A DNA stretch of 64,000 nucleotides from contig OX393579.1 in assembly GCA_947652605.1 (NCBI GenBank), positions 25,069,674 to 25,133,673 on the forward strand. Reading direction: 5' to 3'. The notes beneath the pieces are model-generated. The model searched no databases. It was not told the origin of the DNA and saw only the letters and a list, made by a program, of their open reading frames with translations. Source of the stretch: Elmis aenea (taxonomy: Eukaryota > Arthropoda > Insecta > Coleoptera > Elmidae). The position numbers were made by a program, and so were the translations under genes. Position 1 is the stretch's first letter. The number at the start of each line of letters is the position of its first letter. Positions 23,641 through 38,600 of the stretch are shown one piece after another.

Positions 23641-23962
23641 GAATTTTATAGACTCCTCTTTCATCAGTTTCATATAAACAATTTCCGATACTTTTTAAAC
23701 AGAGATACTCACAAACAATTCAACTACAAATTTGTTTGTAATTTTTTCGTCATTAATGCAACAAGATTCTTTAAAAAGATGCTAATATTAATTTGCTATT
23801 GACAGTTAATTTTATAGACGCTCCTCTTTCATATAAACAATTTCCGATACTTTTTGAACAGAGATACTGACAAAAAAGTCAACTATAAATTTGTTTTTCA
23901 TTTTTTCGTCATTAATGCAACAAGATTTTTTTAAAAGATGTCAATATTTATTTGCTATTAAC
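23641..23962 (+). repeat. Tandem duplication, two ~160-bp units
   Basis: The two units share tataaacaatttccgatact, ttcgtcattaatgcaacaag and atttgctatt in the same order, with substitutions and small indels. Confidence 0.8.
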
Positions 23963-25059
23963 AGCGATCTTGATTAATTATTATTTTTATTAATCTTAAT
24001 TTTAAATAGAATCATTAAGTCAAAGAGACAAAGAAGTCGTTAACAAATTTTAAATACATTGGGGTGTATTTTAGCTTTTAATGCATTCTTTGAGCGAATA
24101 TTCCATAAAACTACATTGAAGGTTTACAATATATCATCAAACACTTGAAAAGTAATCTTTAAATACCTGGAATAATAGTTTTAAAAATTGTTTATTGTTT
24201 GTTAAACCATTGAATTAGTAATGAGGTTACATACTTAATGGTAGTATTTTATTAGATTTTTCATATTGCTTTGCCAAGAATTTTATATTTCTGACCCAGA
24301 TTTTTATGTAATTGCAAGGAATGTCTTGTATTCGATGTGATTTTCAGAAATAAGTTTTTAAATCTTTCCGGTATAAATTTATTAAATTCGTATCACAGTC
24401 AGTTGCCTTTAAGAGGAAAACATTTAATACTTAGATTACTGAATATAAATGTTTAATTAATGTATCCATGTGTTAAATTCAAGTAATATATTTCTGAAAT
24501 CAGAAATAAAAGTTCTAGCCAATTATACAGAAATCTGTTATGGCGGCCATAACATATAAGAAATTTAATGCCATAAATATAATAGGGTTGACTTGGTGAA
24601 AAATTGCTAAGAATAATTTATTAATGCAGAACAAGTAGTTGACTTAAAGAAGTTATTACTGGATTACCTTTTTCTTATATGAACAAGTTACAGCCAAAAA
24701 AACGGAAAGCCTATTTTTTTTTGTAACGGTTGCAGATCAGAATTCTATTTTGACATTGTAAATTATAATGAAATTTAGCAGCTTTGCCAAATGCAAATCA
24801 ATTGTGTATCTCTATTAATAAGTAGGACTCCTACAGTCACCTTCAATTTTGAATCAGCTTGTACATAATTTTATAATCGTTATACGTGAGCTACAATTAA
24901 AAAAATTTCAAAATCTATATGTTTAGACTCACTAGTAAATATTCAAAAGCAACGACTTACTGAGTCGCATTTTTATTGTACACTAATATACAAGTTTACT
25001 AATGGATCAAAAACAGATTTGTTAGATCATGATAGCGCATTAAAATAGGCATACACGGT
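23963..25059. other. AT-rich non-coding DNA
   Basis: No gene or clear transposon end. Part of 24735-24870 (agctttgccaaatgcaaat, tttgaatcagcttgtaca) resembles a degraded end of the TACAGGGTG-type repeats. Confidence 0.45.
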
Positions 25060-25260
25060 CAGGGCCGTTCACAGAAAATTTGGGCCCCGGGGAAGTAATA
25101 GACAAACGACCCTCCCATTACTCTTAGAAAGGTTTAAATTTAATTTTAATAGTATTTGGAAACAAAATATTGTGTATTAGCTCGAATCCGGGCCCCCTTG
25201 GCAACACCGGGCCCCGGGAATTAGTCCCGTCTACCCCCTCCCTCCCTGTGATAGGCCCTG
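25060..25260. mobile_element. Short hAT-type MITE
   Basis: 201 bp with ends CAGGGCCG and inverted CAGGGCCT, GC-rich (gggccccgggg), and an imperfect 8-bp target duplication TACACGGT / TACATAGT. The composition contrasts with the flanks. Confidence 0.65.
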
Positions 25261-26482
25261 TACATAGTTTTTAACTTGTTGTGACCGTGCAAAATAAATG
25301 GTAATCCTGATGTAATTTCTTGAAATAATATGCTTTCCAAGTTTTGCTGAATATTTAGACATTAAATGAAACCAAGCCCAAATCAAAAAAAAAAACTTTG
25401 CTTGCAGCGACTTTATAAAATTAATATTCGGCTTGACTTTGCCTAATGGCAGCCAATGGCAAAGTATCGTCTTTGATGTGTTTACACAAAGAAAATACCC
25501 ATATAAAGAATAAACTCAAAGACTTGAAACAGAAATAATACTTACAAAAATTCTCCACGTAAATTATTCGTAGAATAAAAATGTTTGATTTTAATTAATA
25601 CATAGTCTTACTCGGATATTTAATTATGTTTTGAACCATTCAATTAAATTTTTGACTGCGCCACTGATGGTAATCACGACAAAAGCTAGAACTAATCTTT
25701 TATGATTCAGTAAAGATTAATGTTTCAATCTTATGAGACCGTTTTCCATGATGCAGCACATAACAAACATTAGCATTTAATGAACGAGGTAGTTTTCGGC
25801 GTTGAAGATTTAGCGGTTCTAGGAGCAGAGCATAGTATGTAATAAAATCGTTATTGTTATGAGTACATCATTACGTGTGGTTGTAAAATACTACCCAAAA
25901 AATCTTATACTGGGTAGATGTAACATTGGAAATTTAAAGGGCACTGCAAGATAAGCAGTGCCAGATTAAGCCTTTAGCAAATCGTAGACAAAATATAGCG
26001 TTTGGGACCCATTTATAGACTGTTGAAAAAAATCATGACTATTTTCATGTTTATTAAAATTTTTTAATCGATTTTATTACTAACTTAAATTTTTTGCGGG
26101 CCCTAAATATTTGTCTTTTTTGTTTTTTTGATTAATCTGGTCCAGACGATAACTCCACCTAAACAATTTCAGCCTATTCTGGTAACCCGTTTTATAATGT
26201 TTATTTAATTTTTCTACTTTAAGCTAAAGCTTCGTTATTGACTAGAATGAATATAAACAATTTTTTTAAATTACTCCAATACCTTATCTTTATTATTTTT
26301 TATGAAACACAAAACTAGATCCTAAGGAAAATGGGTAATTAGAAGTGCAACAAATTCCCAATTAGTATTAACGATTATACTACGATACAACGAATATATT
26401 AGTTTGTTTGATCCCAGCTTGCTTGGAAGTTTCAAGCTTAGATTAACAAAAGTTCTTAAAAAAATGTTTTTAAGGAGTTGTA
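25261..26482. other. AT-rich non-coding DNA
   Basis: No gene recognised. Around 25960-26110 a stretch (gcagtgccagattaagcct ... tgcgggccctaaatatttg) may be a decayed MITE, but its ends cannot be set. Confidence 0.4.
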
Positions 26483-27897
26483 CAGGATGGTTCACATAGA
26501 AGGGCCAATATTGGTATATCATAAAAGGTAAGAGCTACAAAGAAGTTTAAATTATACACATTGTTCCCCTTTCTGAGATATATTCAGTGATGCTTTAATG
26601 TTTTAAAAAAATTCCATGGCACACTAGATAAACAAAATTCTAAATGGGCATTTTTTTTTAAATCGTTAATAAGTCGCTTATACTTGACGATACAAAAATA
26701 TCTTTGGGGAAAAAGTTGTAGATTTTTTTACGCGCCGTAAAACGAAAACATTTATTTGTTTAAATATTGTTCAAATTCTTACCAGGGAAGGTCACGATGC
26801 GTTGTCGCTAGAATTTGATTAAGGCTGTGTTTATTGCATCAAGAACATTAAAACTAAATGTTTTCCAGAGTTATACGCGCCACTGGCCATTTTCTTCGGA
26901 AAAATAGGGGAAAAACTGAAAAGTTGAATAATAAAAGTAATTTTTGCGATCGCGTTGGCCATGAAACCGTCAGAGACAAAATCTAATTTTTTTAATTTAC
27001 CAATGTAAAAAACAAGACCCTTGTAAAAACGGTTTTCCCTATGTTAAACGCCTATGCAAGTCGTATAGAAATAGTATCTGTATAGGTTATACAGATACCA
27101 CAACTTCTCAAATCATAGCGCTTATGCAGGGGTTTCGTTTTTGACGTTTTTCTCCGGAACCGTTCAAGATTTTTTGAAAAAGCTTGCACTATTTTACTTG
27201 CAAAGGATGCGAGCATTGGTAAATAAAAAAAAATTGATTTTGTCTTTGACGGTTTCATGGCAAACGCGATCGCAAAAATGACCTTTTTATACCAATTTTT
27301 CAGTTTTTCCTCCGGCCAGTGGCACGTATAACTCTGAAAAACATTTAGTTTTGATGTCCTTGATGCAATAAACACAGCCGATCAAATTCTAGCGACAACG
27401 TATTGTGACCCTTCCCTATTAAATAAATTTTAAACTTGGAAACCGAAGTTGGCTATAACCTCATGGCACAAAGCATTTTTTTCCCTCTTTTTAATAATAT
27501 ACGGTTCAATGTATTTATTTTGATATTTGGGCTCAAAACAAATTAAAATTCATTAAAAAGTCCTTATGAAGCTCGATAGCTTTATAGAGCGACGAATTTA
27601 AACAATATTGAAACAAATAAATGTTTTTATTTTACAGTGCGTAAAAATATCTACATTTTTTCCCTAAGATATTTTTGTATCATGAAGTATACCTAACCGG
27701 GTTATTGCCGATTTTAAAATAAATTCCATTTTAATTTTCGTTTATTATCTAGCGCGCTATGGAACTTTTCTAAAACATTAAAACGTTACAGAATGGGTCT
27801 CAGAAAGGGAACAATTTGTCTAAGTTAAACTTCTTTGTAGCTCTTACCGTTTACGAGATCCCAATCCCAATAGTTGCCTTCTATGTGGACCACCCTG
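26483..27897. mobile_element. Long-TIR DNA element, TA target
   Basis: 1415 bp between TA 26481-26482 and TA 27898-27899. Left end CAGGATGGTTCACATAGAAGG, inverted at right as CCTTCTATGTGGACCACCCTG. Arms of about 520 bp pair along their length (for example ttgcgatcgcgttggccatg with catggcaaacgcgatcgcaa). The right arm carries an extra ~140 bp near 27420-27560. The loop is about 200 bp. The ORF at 27052-27375 lies in the arm and has no transposase motif. Confidence 0.85.
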
Positions 27898-27899
27898 TA

Positions 27900-29206
27900 T
27901 AACACGTTGCCTAAAAAATTTTTTATACTTATTTTTGAATCGATTTTCATGATGATTTCCATGCTCTAATTAAAATTTTTAAAACTCAAAAACTTTCCTT
28001 AGTATTATTAAACTGAACAATTAAAAAGTTAAAAAGTTGCTCAGCTAGACTTCTTTTGTAGAAGTCTTCACAAGATGTATATGAAATTTTGCTATCAAAT
28101 AAGCAGAGAAGACAATATTTGATCAGTTCATGCATGAAATTTCTTTTGATGGGTCTATTGACGCAACACTTGGTATAGGTTTTTAAAATCTTAGCAACCT
28201 GGGAAGGTATTGTAGGACGAATAAATAAAAACACATTTTTTTAAACACAGTTTATTCAAAACCATGCATCTTTTTTGAAAGACACTGTACTCAAAAGAGA
28301 ACATTTAATATAATGGGGCTCTTAACAACAAGACATTTGCCATTGTTCGGTACAAAATTCTCTGATCTATATCATTTTTACTTACGTAGATTACATTACA
28401 CCGGTACGTCGAGAATACTGTAAACTGAATCGATAACTAACTTCATTTTTATATTGCTTACATGTGTAATACGAGAGTGCTACAAACGAATGTAATTATG
28501 TAACAAGTTTTTGTGCGACTTGCTCTTAGAATATAATAATTATTTTAGCGAAGTCGTCAATAGAAAACTTTTTGAATGGAGACCACATTCAACATTTATT
28601 GTACTTTAACATATTATTAAAATGTTGATTTTATTTTTGTTTCCCCAACTTGTTTCACTTCAAAAGAAGTAAACCATGACGTACTACATAATTACGTTCG
28701 TTAAAGACACCTTGTATTAATTATCGTTGAATATTTTGTCAAATAACGAATATATTCGTACAGTTACGTTGAACAGTGCATAAATATACACATTTATCAA
28801 TTACTTTAAATTTAAAAATGGACGGTATATTTATAGTTTTTATTTTTTATACGTTAACTTAACAAAAAATAAATACAAAACTCTAAATGAGATTGTAATA
28901 TGTAATTCGTCTTACACACAACAAGTGACTTTTTTCGTCTACTTGTTTGTATACGTAAAATCTTGTGAAACTGATTACATAGTTTATATAATAACGACTA
29001 TATTTGTTTATGTTATAAAAATAATAATAATACTTAGAAAATGTTGCAGCGCTATTGCTTCCTTTTATAATCTAGCAAATACACACACGATTATAAATTA
29101 AAAAACCTCAAAAATTCTAATATATGCTAGAGATCACAGAAGTAGGCATTTTATAGGCACTAATATCACTAGCACATCAAACAATCTCGAAAAAATGTTT
29201 CTACCA
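27900..29206. other. Downstream flank / 3' UTR region of the SLC5 gene
   Basis: No other gene is seen. The stretch 28839-29206 could be 3' UTR if the AATAAA at 28839 is used. A short ORF at 27986-28234 has no recognisable motif. Confidence 0.4.
28839..28844 (-). terminator. Candidate polyadenylation signal of the SLC5 gene
   Basis: This is the first AATAAA found downstream of the stop codon on the minus strand, about 365 bp past it. Such hexamers are common by chance in DNA this AT-rich, so it is only a candidate. Confidence 0.3.
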
Positions 29207-29618
29207 TCATAACTTTGTTCTGTAAACTTCCGGTTGTTCCATTTGTACTTCTTGTACGAAGGCTATGTTCGGTGTACTTCCTCCTTTTTTCTCTGATTGT
29301 AGCGGTATGTCGTGTAAAAATGCAGGATTTGAAGTTCCGCTTTTTCTTTCGAGCGAGAAATGTGGCGCCATCGTGCTGGAACCTCCATTTCTAGATTTAT
29401 CGTCCGTAGTGTCGATTTTGTCCGCATATCGGCGCTTCTTGCCAGGAAACCAACTTGCCATTTTCCTCGCAGCAGGATGAATTAAACTGTCGTCGTAGAT
29501 TTCGTTCTCGCCGATACCGGTAAAATAGGAAACCGACCATCCGACTATTATCGTTACGAAGCATCCAATTAGAGAGTAGTACATGTATGTGACGGAGTAT
29601 AATTGGGTCAAAGGATCA
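29207..29618 (-). CDS. SLC5 symporter, last coding exon with stop
   Basis: Acceptor ttattgttgcag. It begins DPLTQLYSVTYMYYSLIG, includes the final membrane helix (CFVTIIVGWSVSYFTG) and a cytosolic tail of about 100 residues rich in Lys, Ser and Glu (for example WFPGKKRRYADK), ending in RTKL and TGA at 29207-29209. It is separated from the previous exon by 12.9 kb holding LINE, mariner, BEL/Pao and MITE sequence. Confidence 0.95.
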
Positions 29619-32600
29619 CTGCAACAATAACAAATATGCATCAGTGCATTATTTTTCGATAACACATTCATTCAACAGTTGTAGCTTTCAATTTAATGTT
29701 TACATTTGCAAATAGGTAATTATATACGAATGCCGTTTGAATGTACACCGAATTTAGTTTATCGCTCGCCGCTCGTGTAAACCAACGAATCGATATTGAA
29801 ATGTGTTCACTTGGAATTATTGTGTTATTGTAACTCTTCCACGCGTTATCTTTTAACATTTTTGTTCAGAAGCTAAAATCAATACCACTTTATGTTTTAC
29901 AGTACAACCACGGAAGGAAATACACAAACGCATTCGGCAAATTAACAGAGTAGCTGTCGGAGATGTTAAAATATTGGCTCAAAAAATAATGTCATTTTAA
30001 AACTAAAAAGAATATTAAAATTAAGTTGTAAACAAAATGAACTTGATATTTTCAGAGATACCTACTGTAAACCACTTTAAGGTTCCTAAAACGCGCTAAT
30101 GCAGAAAAATTAAAATTGTGAATTAGTCACACCGTTATGATAGCGAAACAAGCAATTTATATATTTCAGTTTGTTTTGGGCACTTTTTGCTCAAACCATA
30201 GTAACAGAGTATTGGATTTTCTTTTAAATTACAAAAATGTTGGTAAAAGTTTATACATTCAAAATTAAATATCGGATAATTATTGAAATTTGTGAATTCT
30301 GCGAAGCTAATATATTTTAGAAATTGGAGAGCAGTAGCTATTACTGTTTTACTAATTGAGATATGAAAATCATATATAAAATATGAAGTAGATCATTTAT
30401 TAGCTTAAAAAGAAACATCTGCATAAATTTAGAAGTGCATTAAAAATGACAACAGTAAATAAGCAAGCATAAAGAATATTTTTGGTAAACTGTATAGGCC
30501 ATTTAAGCTCTAATGTTAGGTGATCTAAAAACTGTTATTATTTTGAAATTGTAATGCATGAATAAAAGAATAGGTGTAGGAGATAATGCACGCTAGCAAT
30601 AAAAAAATTACACGCTGTAAATTGTTCACAGCCAACACATATCCAGTTTCAAAACTTCTCTGGTAATTTGAACCATTTTTAACTATAAATAGTCAATAGC
30701 GATAGTTGATGAATTATGTATAAGGAATTTAACATTAAACTAACCTAATATGAATATACAAAGCTGGGCCATGAAACAGAAGTTTTTTAAATCTTGAACA
30801 TTCGTTATAATCATGTCTTAAACGATGTTCAAAGTAAATAAGTAAATATAAAACATATACAATTGCACCTAGGAGTAACAGATATTAAGAAAAAGATGGA
30901 GACGAATCAATTAAGATGGCTTGGACATTTACTACGCATGCCAGAAAGTAGATACGCGAAAATAGGATGGAAAGTGCAGATAGAGGGAAAAAGAAATAGA
31001 GGAAGACCAAGAATAAAATGGGAAAAAGAAGTGCGGCAGAGACTAGAAGAAAAAGGAGTCAGCTGGAGAGACGTGCCACAATTGGCTAACGATAGGAAGG
31101 AGTGGAGAAACATAATACAGAAATAAAAAAGCATACCTCGACACCGAAAGGTACAAGAGGAACCGATTAAGAAGAAGGCAATTGCATTTGATTTTTCCTG
31201 AAAAATGTTCTTAAGTTTGGGTTACTATATTATTAAGGTCTGCTTCGTTCCGCTGCAAACATTTTTGTTTTGATCGTACGCTGCCCAACACCAGGTACGA
31301 TATGTCCGCTACATTTGAGACACTTCTTAGCGAATTAATTTTTTGAGATCCTCAACTATTGGTCCATTCTTTCATGAGAACGACAATAGGAATTGTGCTG
31401 CAATAATAGCAGGGCAGCATGTCCAAATGATTAAGCGCTATTTGGCGGATCAGATTTCTGAGCGCCCAGGGATCAACAACGACTCATGGTTTCAACAAGA
31501 TGGAGAGACAAGTCGTACAGCACGTTGGAAAATCTATTGCGTTTGTTTCCAAATTGTATTATTTTCAAGCAGGTAGATATTTCATGGTCTGCGAGATCGC
31601 CAGTTACGAGAGCATACGATTTCTTCATGTGAAGGTATGTACCTACAGGTAAAATTTTCAGACACCGTCTCTCATGGCACATTGAAGGACTCAAACAAAG
31701 AATTGGATAAGAAATGTCTTAAATTCCATGGACATGTTGCACCACGTGAAGAGCAACCTACGATGAAGATATGAAGAATGTGAGCAGCAAAATGAAGCAT
31801 ACCTTGGGAATGTAGTATTTAAAACTTGAAAACAATTTTAACATAACATCAAGTGCTACTGAATGTTTCATTATTGCTTTAAATTAAACAATACCATCTA
31901 AGGCGGCGATTCTCAACCGGTGTTACTCAGCAAGAAGTAGGTGGTAAGCGAAATATAATGTATTTGATACGTTTTGCCAGATTGCTAATTAAATGCAACT
32001 TAATATGTCTCGGAAGAATTATTTTTGTATATGGTGGTGGTACCAAAATTTTCGAGTTTTTTTTTCAATGTAGCGCGGAAATTAAAGGGTTTAGTACCGC
32101 TGCTTTGAGGAATATTTAGGTAAGTGATATATATTCAAGATTTAAAATCGCATTTTTTAATTGTCCACTGTTTATTTTCTAGAAACATAATATATTAGAG
32201 AAACCGTTAACACGAAAGAGAAGTTTTCTGATTTAGGTACACTATAAATGATATCAAGTGAATCACGTTTGTAAATAAAGCGGGCGATGTTTATGCAAAA
32301 TTATTTTCAGCGTTAATGCTTTTTCTGTTTATGCATTAATAACGCACCAAAGCTCTACCTTTTATCAGTTAAAAAACAGACGCAATGCGCAGAGGCCCGA
32401 GAGATTAAGGGACCATTTAGCAGTTCGATTATATTAGCATGAGTTCCGTTCCTATTTTTTTCTAGTTGTTAGTTATTGGTATTTTTTATCTCTGTATTTT
32501 AAGTTTTTGGCAACGTCTTAAAGGTGACAAGAATATGGTTCGCTTTTTTATTTCTTGTATTGATTCAATGTAATCAACGTATTTTTACTTTTTTTTTTCT

Positions 32601-35600
32601 TTGTTAAATTTTGCGACCAGACATTTAATTCGGGTAAAAGTTGATATTCAAAGCCTTTTTTAAATAACACCCAGTAGACTATTATCGTGATATTTTATAT
32701 CTAGTAGATTGCTCGCCATAATTTTGATACATATCCTCTCCGACCACATTGTGCAGTCTAATGTTTCACTATTCGTTGTTAAGTAATTACATGGAATGTG
32801 AATCTGCTTTGTTATCGGATTTGATAAGGATGATGTACCTGTACAATGCCATTGCGTATAGATGGATATTGCGGTGAAATCTATCAATTAATTACATTTT
32901 CCATTTTCCGAACAAAACATTCTAAAATTACGAAACTGAAAAGCATGAGCTTCTGTTCATCGATTTTCTTAATTGTGTCACAAATTATTGTACGATAATT
33001 TTGTGTAAATAAATAATGTAAACTATTTAAAATTTATTCCGGGTTTTCCAACAATTTAAACTGTTTGATTTTAGAATTTTTTTGAAAAATCTGACAATAA
33101 AAATATAACACGAAATTAACGAACCAGTGCTAAATCAACATAAAAATTGGATTTAAATAGTTTAGTATAAAACTGCCATTGATTTACTCTCAGTCAGCAA
33201 ATTGATGCGTTTTAAAATCGAAGCTCAACATAGGGATCTTCCTTATCCAAAAGCCACGCTAAATTAGGGCAAAGTTGCGCAGTTTAATGATAAATTTAAA
33301 TCTGAAATGGAAGCTGTCATAGCTTTCTTAAGAATTTATATGGAAAAAAAAACTAAAAAAGCCTGATTTGTTTATTTTTTTAAATAATAAAAACACCTTT
33401 CAATTTCTAGCGCTAATGTTATTACACATAAGTTGCTTAAGACGTTTTGTGTATTTTGAACCATCATCACCTTTGTTATACGGGACATATAAATTTTTGC
33501 ATAAAAAGTTATACTTTTAGATTTAAAAAAACATAAACGACTTAGTTTAATCATCAAATACTTATTTTACTAATTTATGCAAATCAGTGCTAACCATAAT
33601 TTAAAATAGTTACGATATTAAATAAAATTTAATATGATGTTATATTTTGGACACTTTGTTTTTTGGCGAAAAAAATTAATAGAATGTAATTGATAAAGAA
33701 TTTTTAAATCTACTTTTTTACGAACAAGTCCAAAATGGAGCCCATAATTAATCAAAAAATTGATGATGGTCCAAAAAACAAAACGTTTAATACAAAGTCT
33801 AATTACAATAGCGTGTAAATAATAAGAAGTTGGTTCAAAGAAATGTTTTTAATTTCCCCCATCTCTAAAGCTAAAAAATAAATTTAAAATAAACGAATAT
33901 CAAACCTTCTAGTTTCTTATTTCTAAAAAACTTCTGAACTGAGAAAGCCGTGGTACTTTTTATTTTGAATTTGAGTTCGGCACCAAATAAAGCAACTTTG
34001 TCCCAGTTTAAGCGAATTAACTCAAGATTTCTATGTTGAGCTTCGAATGTGTATAGCTATAGAGGCTATGCAACATATTTTTTCTATTTTTATTAATGAA
34101 CAATGATTTTTACCATTGAGGTGTGTGAAATTCTTAAAATTTTGTTAAATACTAATTAGGTATTTAAATAAAAGTGAATTTAGTTTTAAGGAATACAGAA
34201 GAAATTTTAATTTAACGACACATGTTACGAAACATTAAAATTGTCTTATAATAATGCTTACATAAAGAAAGTGTGATGTAGCTTAATTATCTATTTATCC
34301 ATATTTTCTTAATTAAATGATACAGGCATAGATGAATAAATCCACCTCATAACTTATTTATATATTATGCATTTATCATAAAAAGATTTAAATGTTGCAT
34401 GATGTAAACAAGCAAAGATATCGAGGAGTGAAGAATAATTATCAAATCCACCTCTTTTTATTTTATGATTTGTGTAATCCACAGTTTTGAGATTATTACA
34501 AACCAAAACAAAAGTAAGATATAATTTACGTCAATGACCGATAGGAACTTAGCATACTAAATTTTTTATCGTTTACTGGTCATATTTGTTTATTTAGCAA
34601 AGTTAACTTTAAGAGAAACATGTTTAAATTTTTTTTATTTGTTGAAGAAGCAAAATGCGTTTTCTGTTTTTCTAGAAAAATTCATGGAGTTTAATTTGAA
34701 ATTTTAAGGTAGCTCTTACATCAAACAGTAGAGATACAGGGTGATTCATTGGGACCGGGCATTAAAAATATATGAAGAATGAAAAAAGGTATTGATCTAA
34801 AATTTTGATTATAACCATAATGGCATATGATCTGTTTAATGAAAATATTTTCAAGATGGCGATACTTCCGAAATTACCGGAAGTGACGTCTACTTTCTTA
34901 TATCAAATACAATAGTCTATTTTTTATTGCATTTTTGGATTAAACACGTTATTTAAGAGGGACTTTTGACAGCATTCTCTATACCTAAATGCAGTCGTTT
35001 TTTAGATTTTTGGAATTTTTTGAAAATTTTTTGTTTTTCATCGTGATGCTTAATATTATCTACCGCCGCCATTTTTAAAGAGAAAACGCTTAAACTTAGA
35101 CTATGCATATAAGAAACCTTTGAGTTCATACTGAAATTTTTGCAATCGATGTCAGGGTGTCCAAAATTTTATTTTAATACAACTTCAGACCACTAACACT
35201 CGTTTTTTTCAAATACAATGCCCACAGTTGTTTTTCATTTTCTAATGCACAATTACATTCTGCATTAATCTGTATTATCGTTTCCTATACCTATCTGCAA
35301 CAATTTTCGAGTTATTAAGAATTTTTGATAAAGTTGAGAGAAATTAGAACATTTTTAAATAGTAAGCCTTGGAAATGACAACAAATGCCAATATTAATAA
35401 CTCTCAACCACTTTTATTGCGTTTGTCTAAAGTATCCATGAAAATGGAAAATCAAGAGTATTCAAACACGAATATTTTCAACTTATTTTATAGTCATGAA
35501 GAATGTCATAAGATTATTGAAAGTAGGTACTTGCCGTTGTTCAGTGAGAGGAATCCTGATTTGACTGTAATGACCAGACAGAAATGTAAATGAATAGAAT

Positions 35601-38600
35601 CAATTTTTTTGCAATTTAAAAAAGTGAAATCTGCTAGTAATCGACCTAAGCGTGTGACAAATAATGAAACTGATGACGTTAACATCTTGGGATATTTGAA
35701 TTCCTATCTTCAGCGGTCAATTAGATCGGTAGCGCAAGACGGGCTTATCATACTATGCTGTACAAGCTAAATTAAAAATGCACAACTATTCGTTGGCACT
35801 TTCAATAATCTTGTGATATTGTCCATGAATGTAAAATAAATCCAATATACCCGTGTTTGATTACTCTTTGTATTGTTTTTGTAAGTGGACTGTATTTTAT
35901 ATGTTGAATGAAAGATTGATTTAAAATGTAACGTTTATTCTTGCTTGTACATTGGCATGCATCACACGTCGATGTGCATTGTAGCAGTTTTGGTTAGCTA
36001 CTACCCTTCTCGTGGGCAGGTTATAATACAAAATAAAGTGGGGGTACGCTAGACGCAACGTAAATTCATACATAACTCCCCCAGTTGGAAGTGAAACTTT
36101 CAAGAAACTTTCAGAACTTAAATGATTTCTAATATCTGAACATAATGTAACAAACAACATGAAATAACAGATAAAGGCATAAATAAATTGTTCAATGGTT
36201 TCTTCGAACATAACACAAAGTAAAATTAAACTTCACTTAACAGTCTTGCACGCAGTCATCACTAGGTAACGGACACACAAGTGCTACGGCCCGTTTTATT
36301 ATTCCAGTTGAGGTTCGAATGGATACTACTCTAGGTACTCCATCCTTCCCTGGATAGATGCTGTCGATTCTACCAATGCTCCAGTTCATAGGTGGTAGAT
36401 TCGATTCCTTTATTAGAACCATTGTTCCAATTTTGATTAGTCCTGGATTGATTCTCCATTTGCTGCGGACCTGCAGGTGATGGAGATAATCCCTTCGCCA
36501 TTGGTTCCAGAAGTGCTGTTGCAAACTTTGGATATATTGATATCTGGACAACTTGGTAGTTGGCAACTCGGTGACATCTGGATCAGGTATCTTTGTTGCG
36601 CTGCGACCAATTAGGAAATGGGACGGTGTCAGAACATGGTTGTCATTAGGATCGGATGAAAGAGGACAAAGGGGACGTGAATTTAATACTGCTTCAATTT
36701 GTATAAGAACAGTTTGAAATTCTTCATAAACAAGTGATGTTTTTGTTAAAATCCGATACAAGTGAAATTTTACCCTCTTAACACCTGCCTCCCATATTCC
36801 GCCAAAGTGCGGACTGTATGGTGGAATAAAGTTCCACTGTATATTCATTGAGGCACTTTTAATACAAATTTCATTTGAATTTTCATGCAGGAATTTACCA
36901 AGGTCCTGCAGTTCTGTTTGAGCACCTACAAAGTTTCGCCCATTGTCAGAATAAATTTGATTAGGCAAACCACGTCGTGATACAAATCGACGTAAGGCTG
37001 AAATGAAATTTTGCGTAGTCAAGTCTGTGACTAGTTCAAGATGAATAGATTTTGTAGAAAAACATACAAAGAGACAAATGTAACACTTAATACGTTTGGC
37101 GCCGCGACCCCGTTTATCATTTATTTGAAATGGTCCAGCGTAATCGATCCCTGTTGTTTGAAATGGGTAAGATTCTGTGATTCTAGATTTGGGCAAATTT
37201 CCCATTAATGGTGTGTGAGAATTTGCACGAAATTTAAAACATGTAATGCATTGTTTCACAATTTTCTTTGCTAATGCCTTACCCGATATTATCCAAAATT
37301 TCTCCCTACTCGAAGATAACATCTGTTGAGGACCCGCGTGTAATAAACGTAAATGTTCATTGTGCATTATTAATTCGGCAAATTTGTGTTTACTTGGAAT
37401 CAGAATGGGGTGTTTTTTATCAAAATTGTAATTAGACATCTTTAATCGTCCACCCACTCTTACAATATCATTATTATCTAAAAATGGTGTGAGTCCCAGT
37501 ATTTTACTGGTAGAATGAATATTGCGATTTTCCCTAATACACTCAATTTCAGATTGAAAATGGTTTATTTGAACTATTTTAACTAAAGATCGTAAAGCAG
37601 CAGAATATTCCATGGTCGTTATTGGTCCTGTACTTAGGCAGTTCTTTGACAAACAACGTTCCTTAAATCGAAATATATATGCCACGACACGAACCAACTT
37701 GTTCAACCTTGAAAATCTCTCAAATGGAAAAGATAAACTGGACGTGATTGAAACTAACGATGAAATGTTTTTTCTCATTTCTGGAATTTCGTCTATTGGT
37801 GATTCGGGAATATTTCCTGACCATGAATCGTTGTATTCATGTAGGAATTTAGGGCCATGTAACCACATTGATTGATTTAATTGAAAAGGTGTGGCGCCCC
37901 GCGATATAATGTCAGCAGGATTATTTTTTGTGTTCACGTAGAACCAATGGTCAATGTTTGATAACGATTGTATTTTTAAAACCCTGTTTTCTACGAATGT
38001 GTTTAACAGGTTGGAGTTGGACTTGAGCCAATGAAGAACGACTTGAGAATCTGTCCAATAGAACGATTTAAATTCACCTATCAACGAATTTCGAACCTTA
38101 CACATTAATTGAGCGAGAATTAATGCTCCACATAACTCCAATCGGGGAATTGTAACAGGTTTAATTGGAGCGACGCGCGATTTTGCACAGAGAAGATGCA
38201 CGGCAATTTTGCCCCTTTGATCAATGCTGCGAATAAAAATACATGCACCATAAGCGGTCTTAGATGCATCGCAAAATCCATGCATTTCTACCGAGCAAGC
38301 ATCGAGGAAAAGTTAAATTTGATATATGTGGGATTTGAGAACTTATCTGTTTCCATTGTTGCAATAGAATATCAGGTAATTCCTCGTCCCAATCTAAACC
38401 AATTGACCAGATCTTTTGCATTAACACCTTTGTCATAATGATTATAGGACTCAACAAGCCCAAAGGGTCAAATATTTTCGCTATTGTGGCCAATATGGAC
38501 CGTTTGGTTACCACATTGTCTGAAATTGTAATTGTTTGATATATTAATGTGTCATTTTTTACCAACCAAGATACCCCTAATGTTTTTGTTTTGTCATGAG

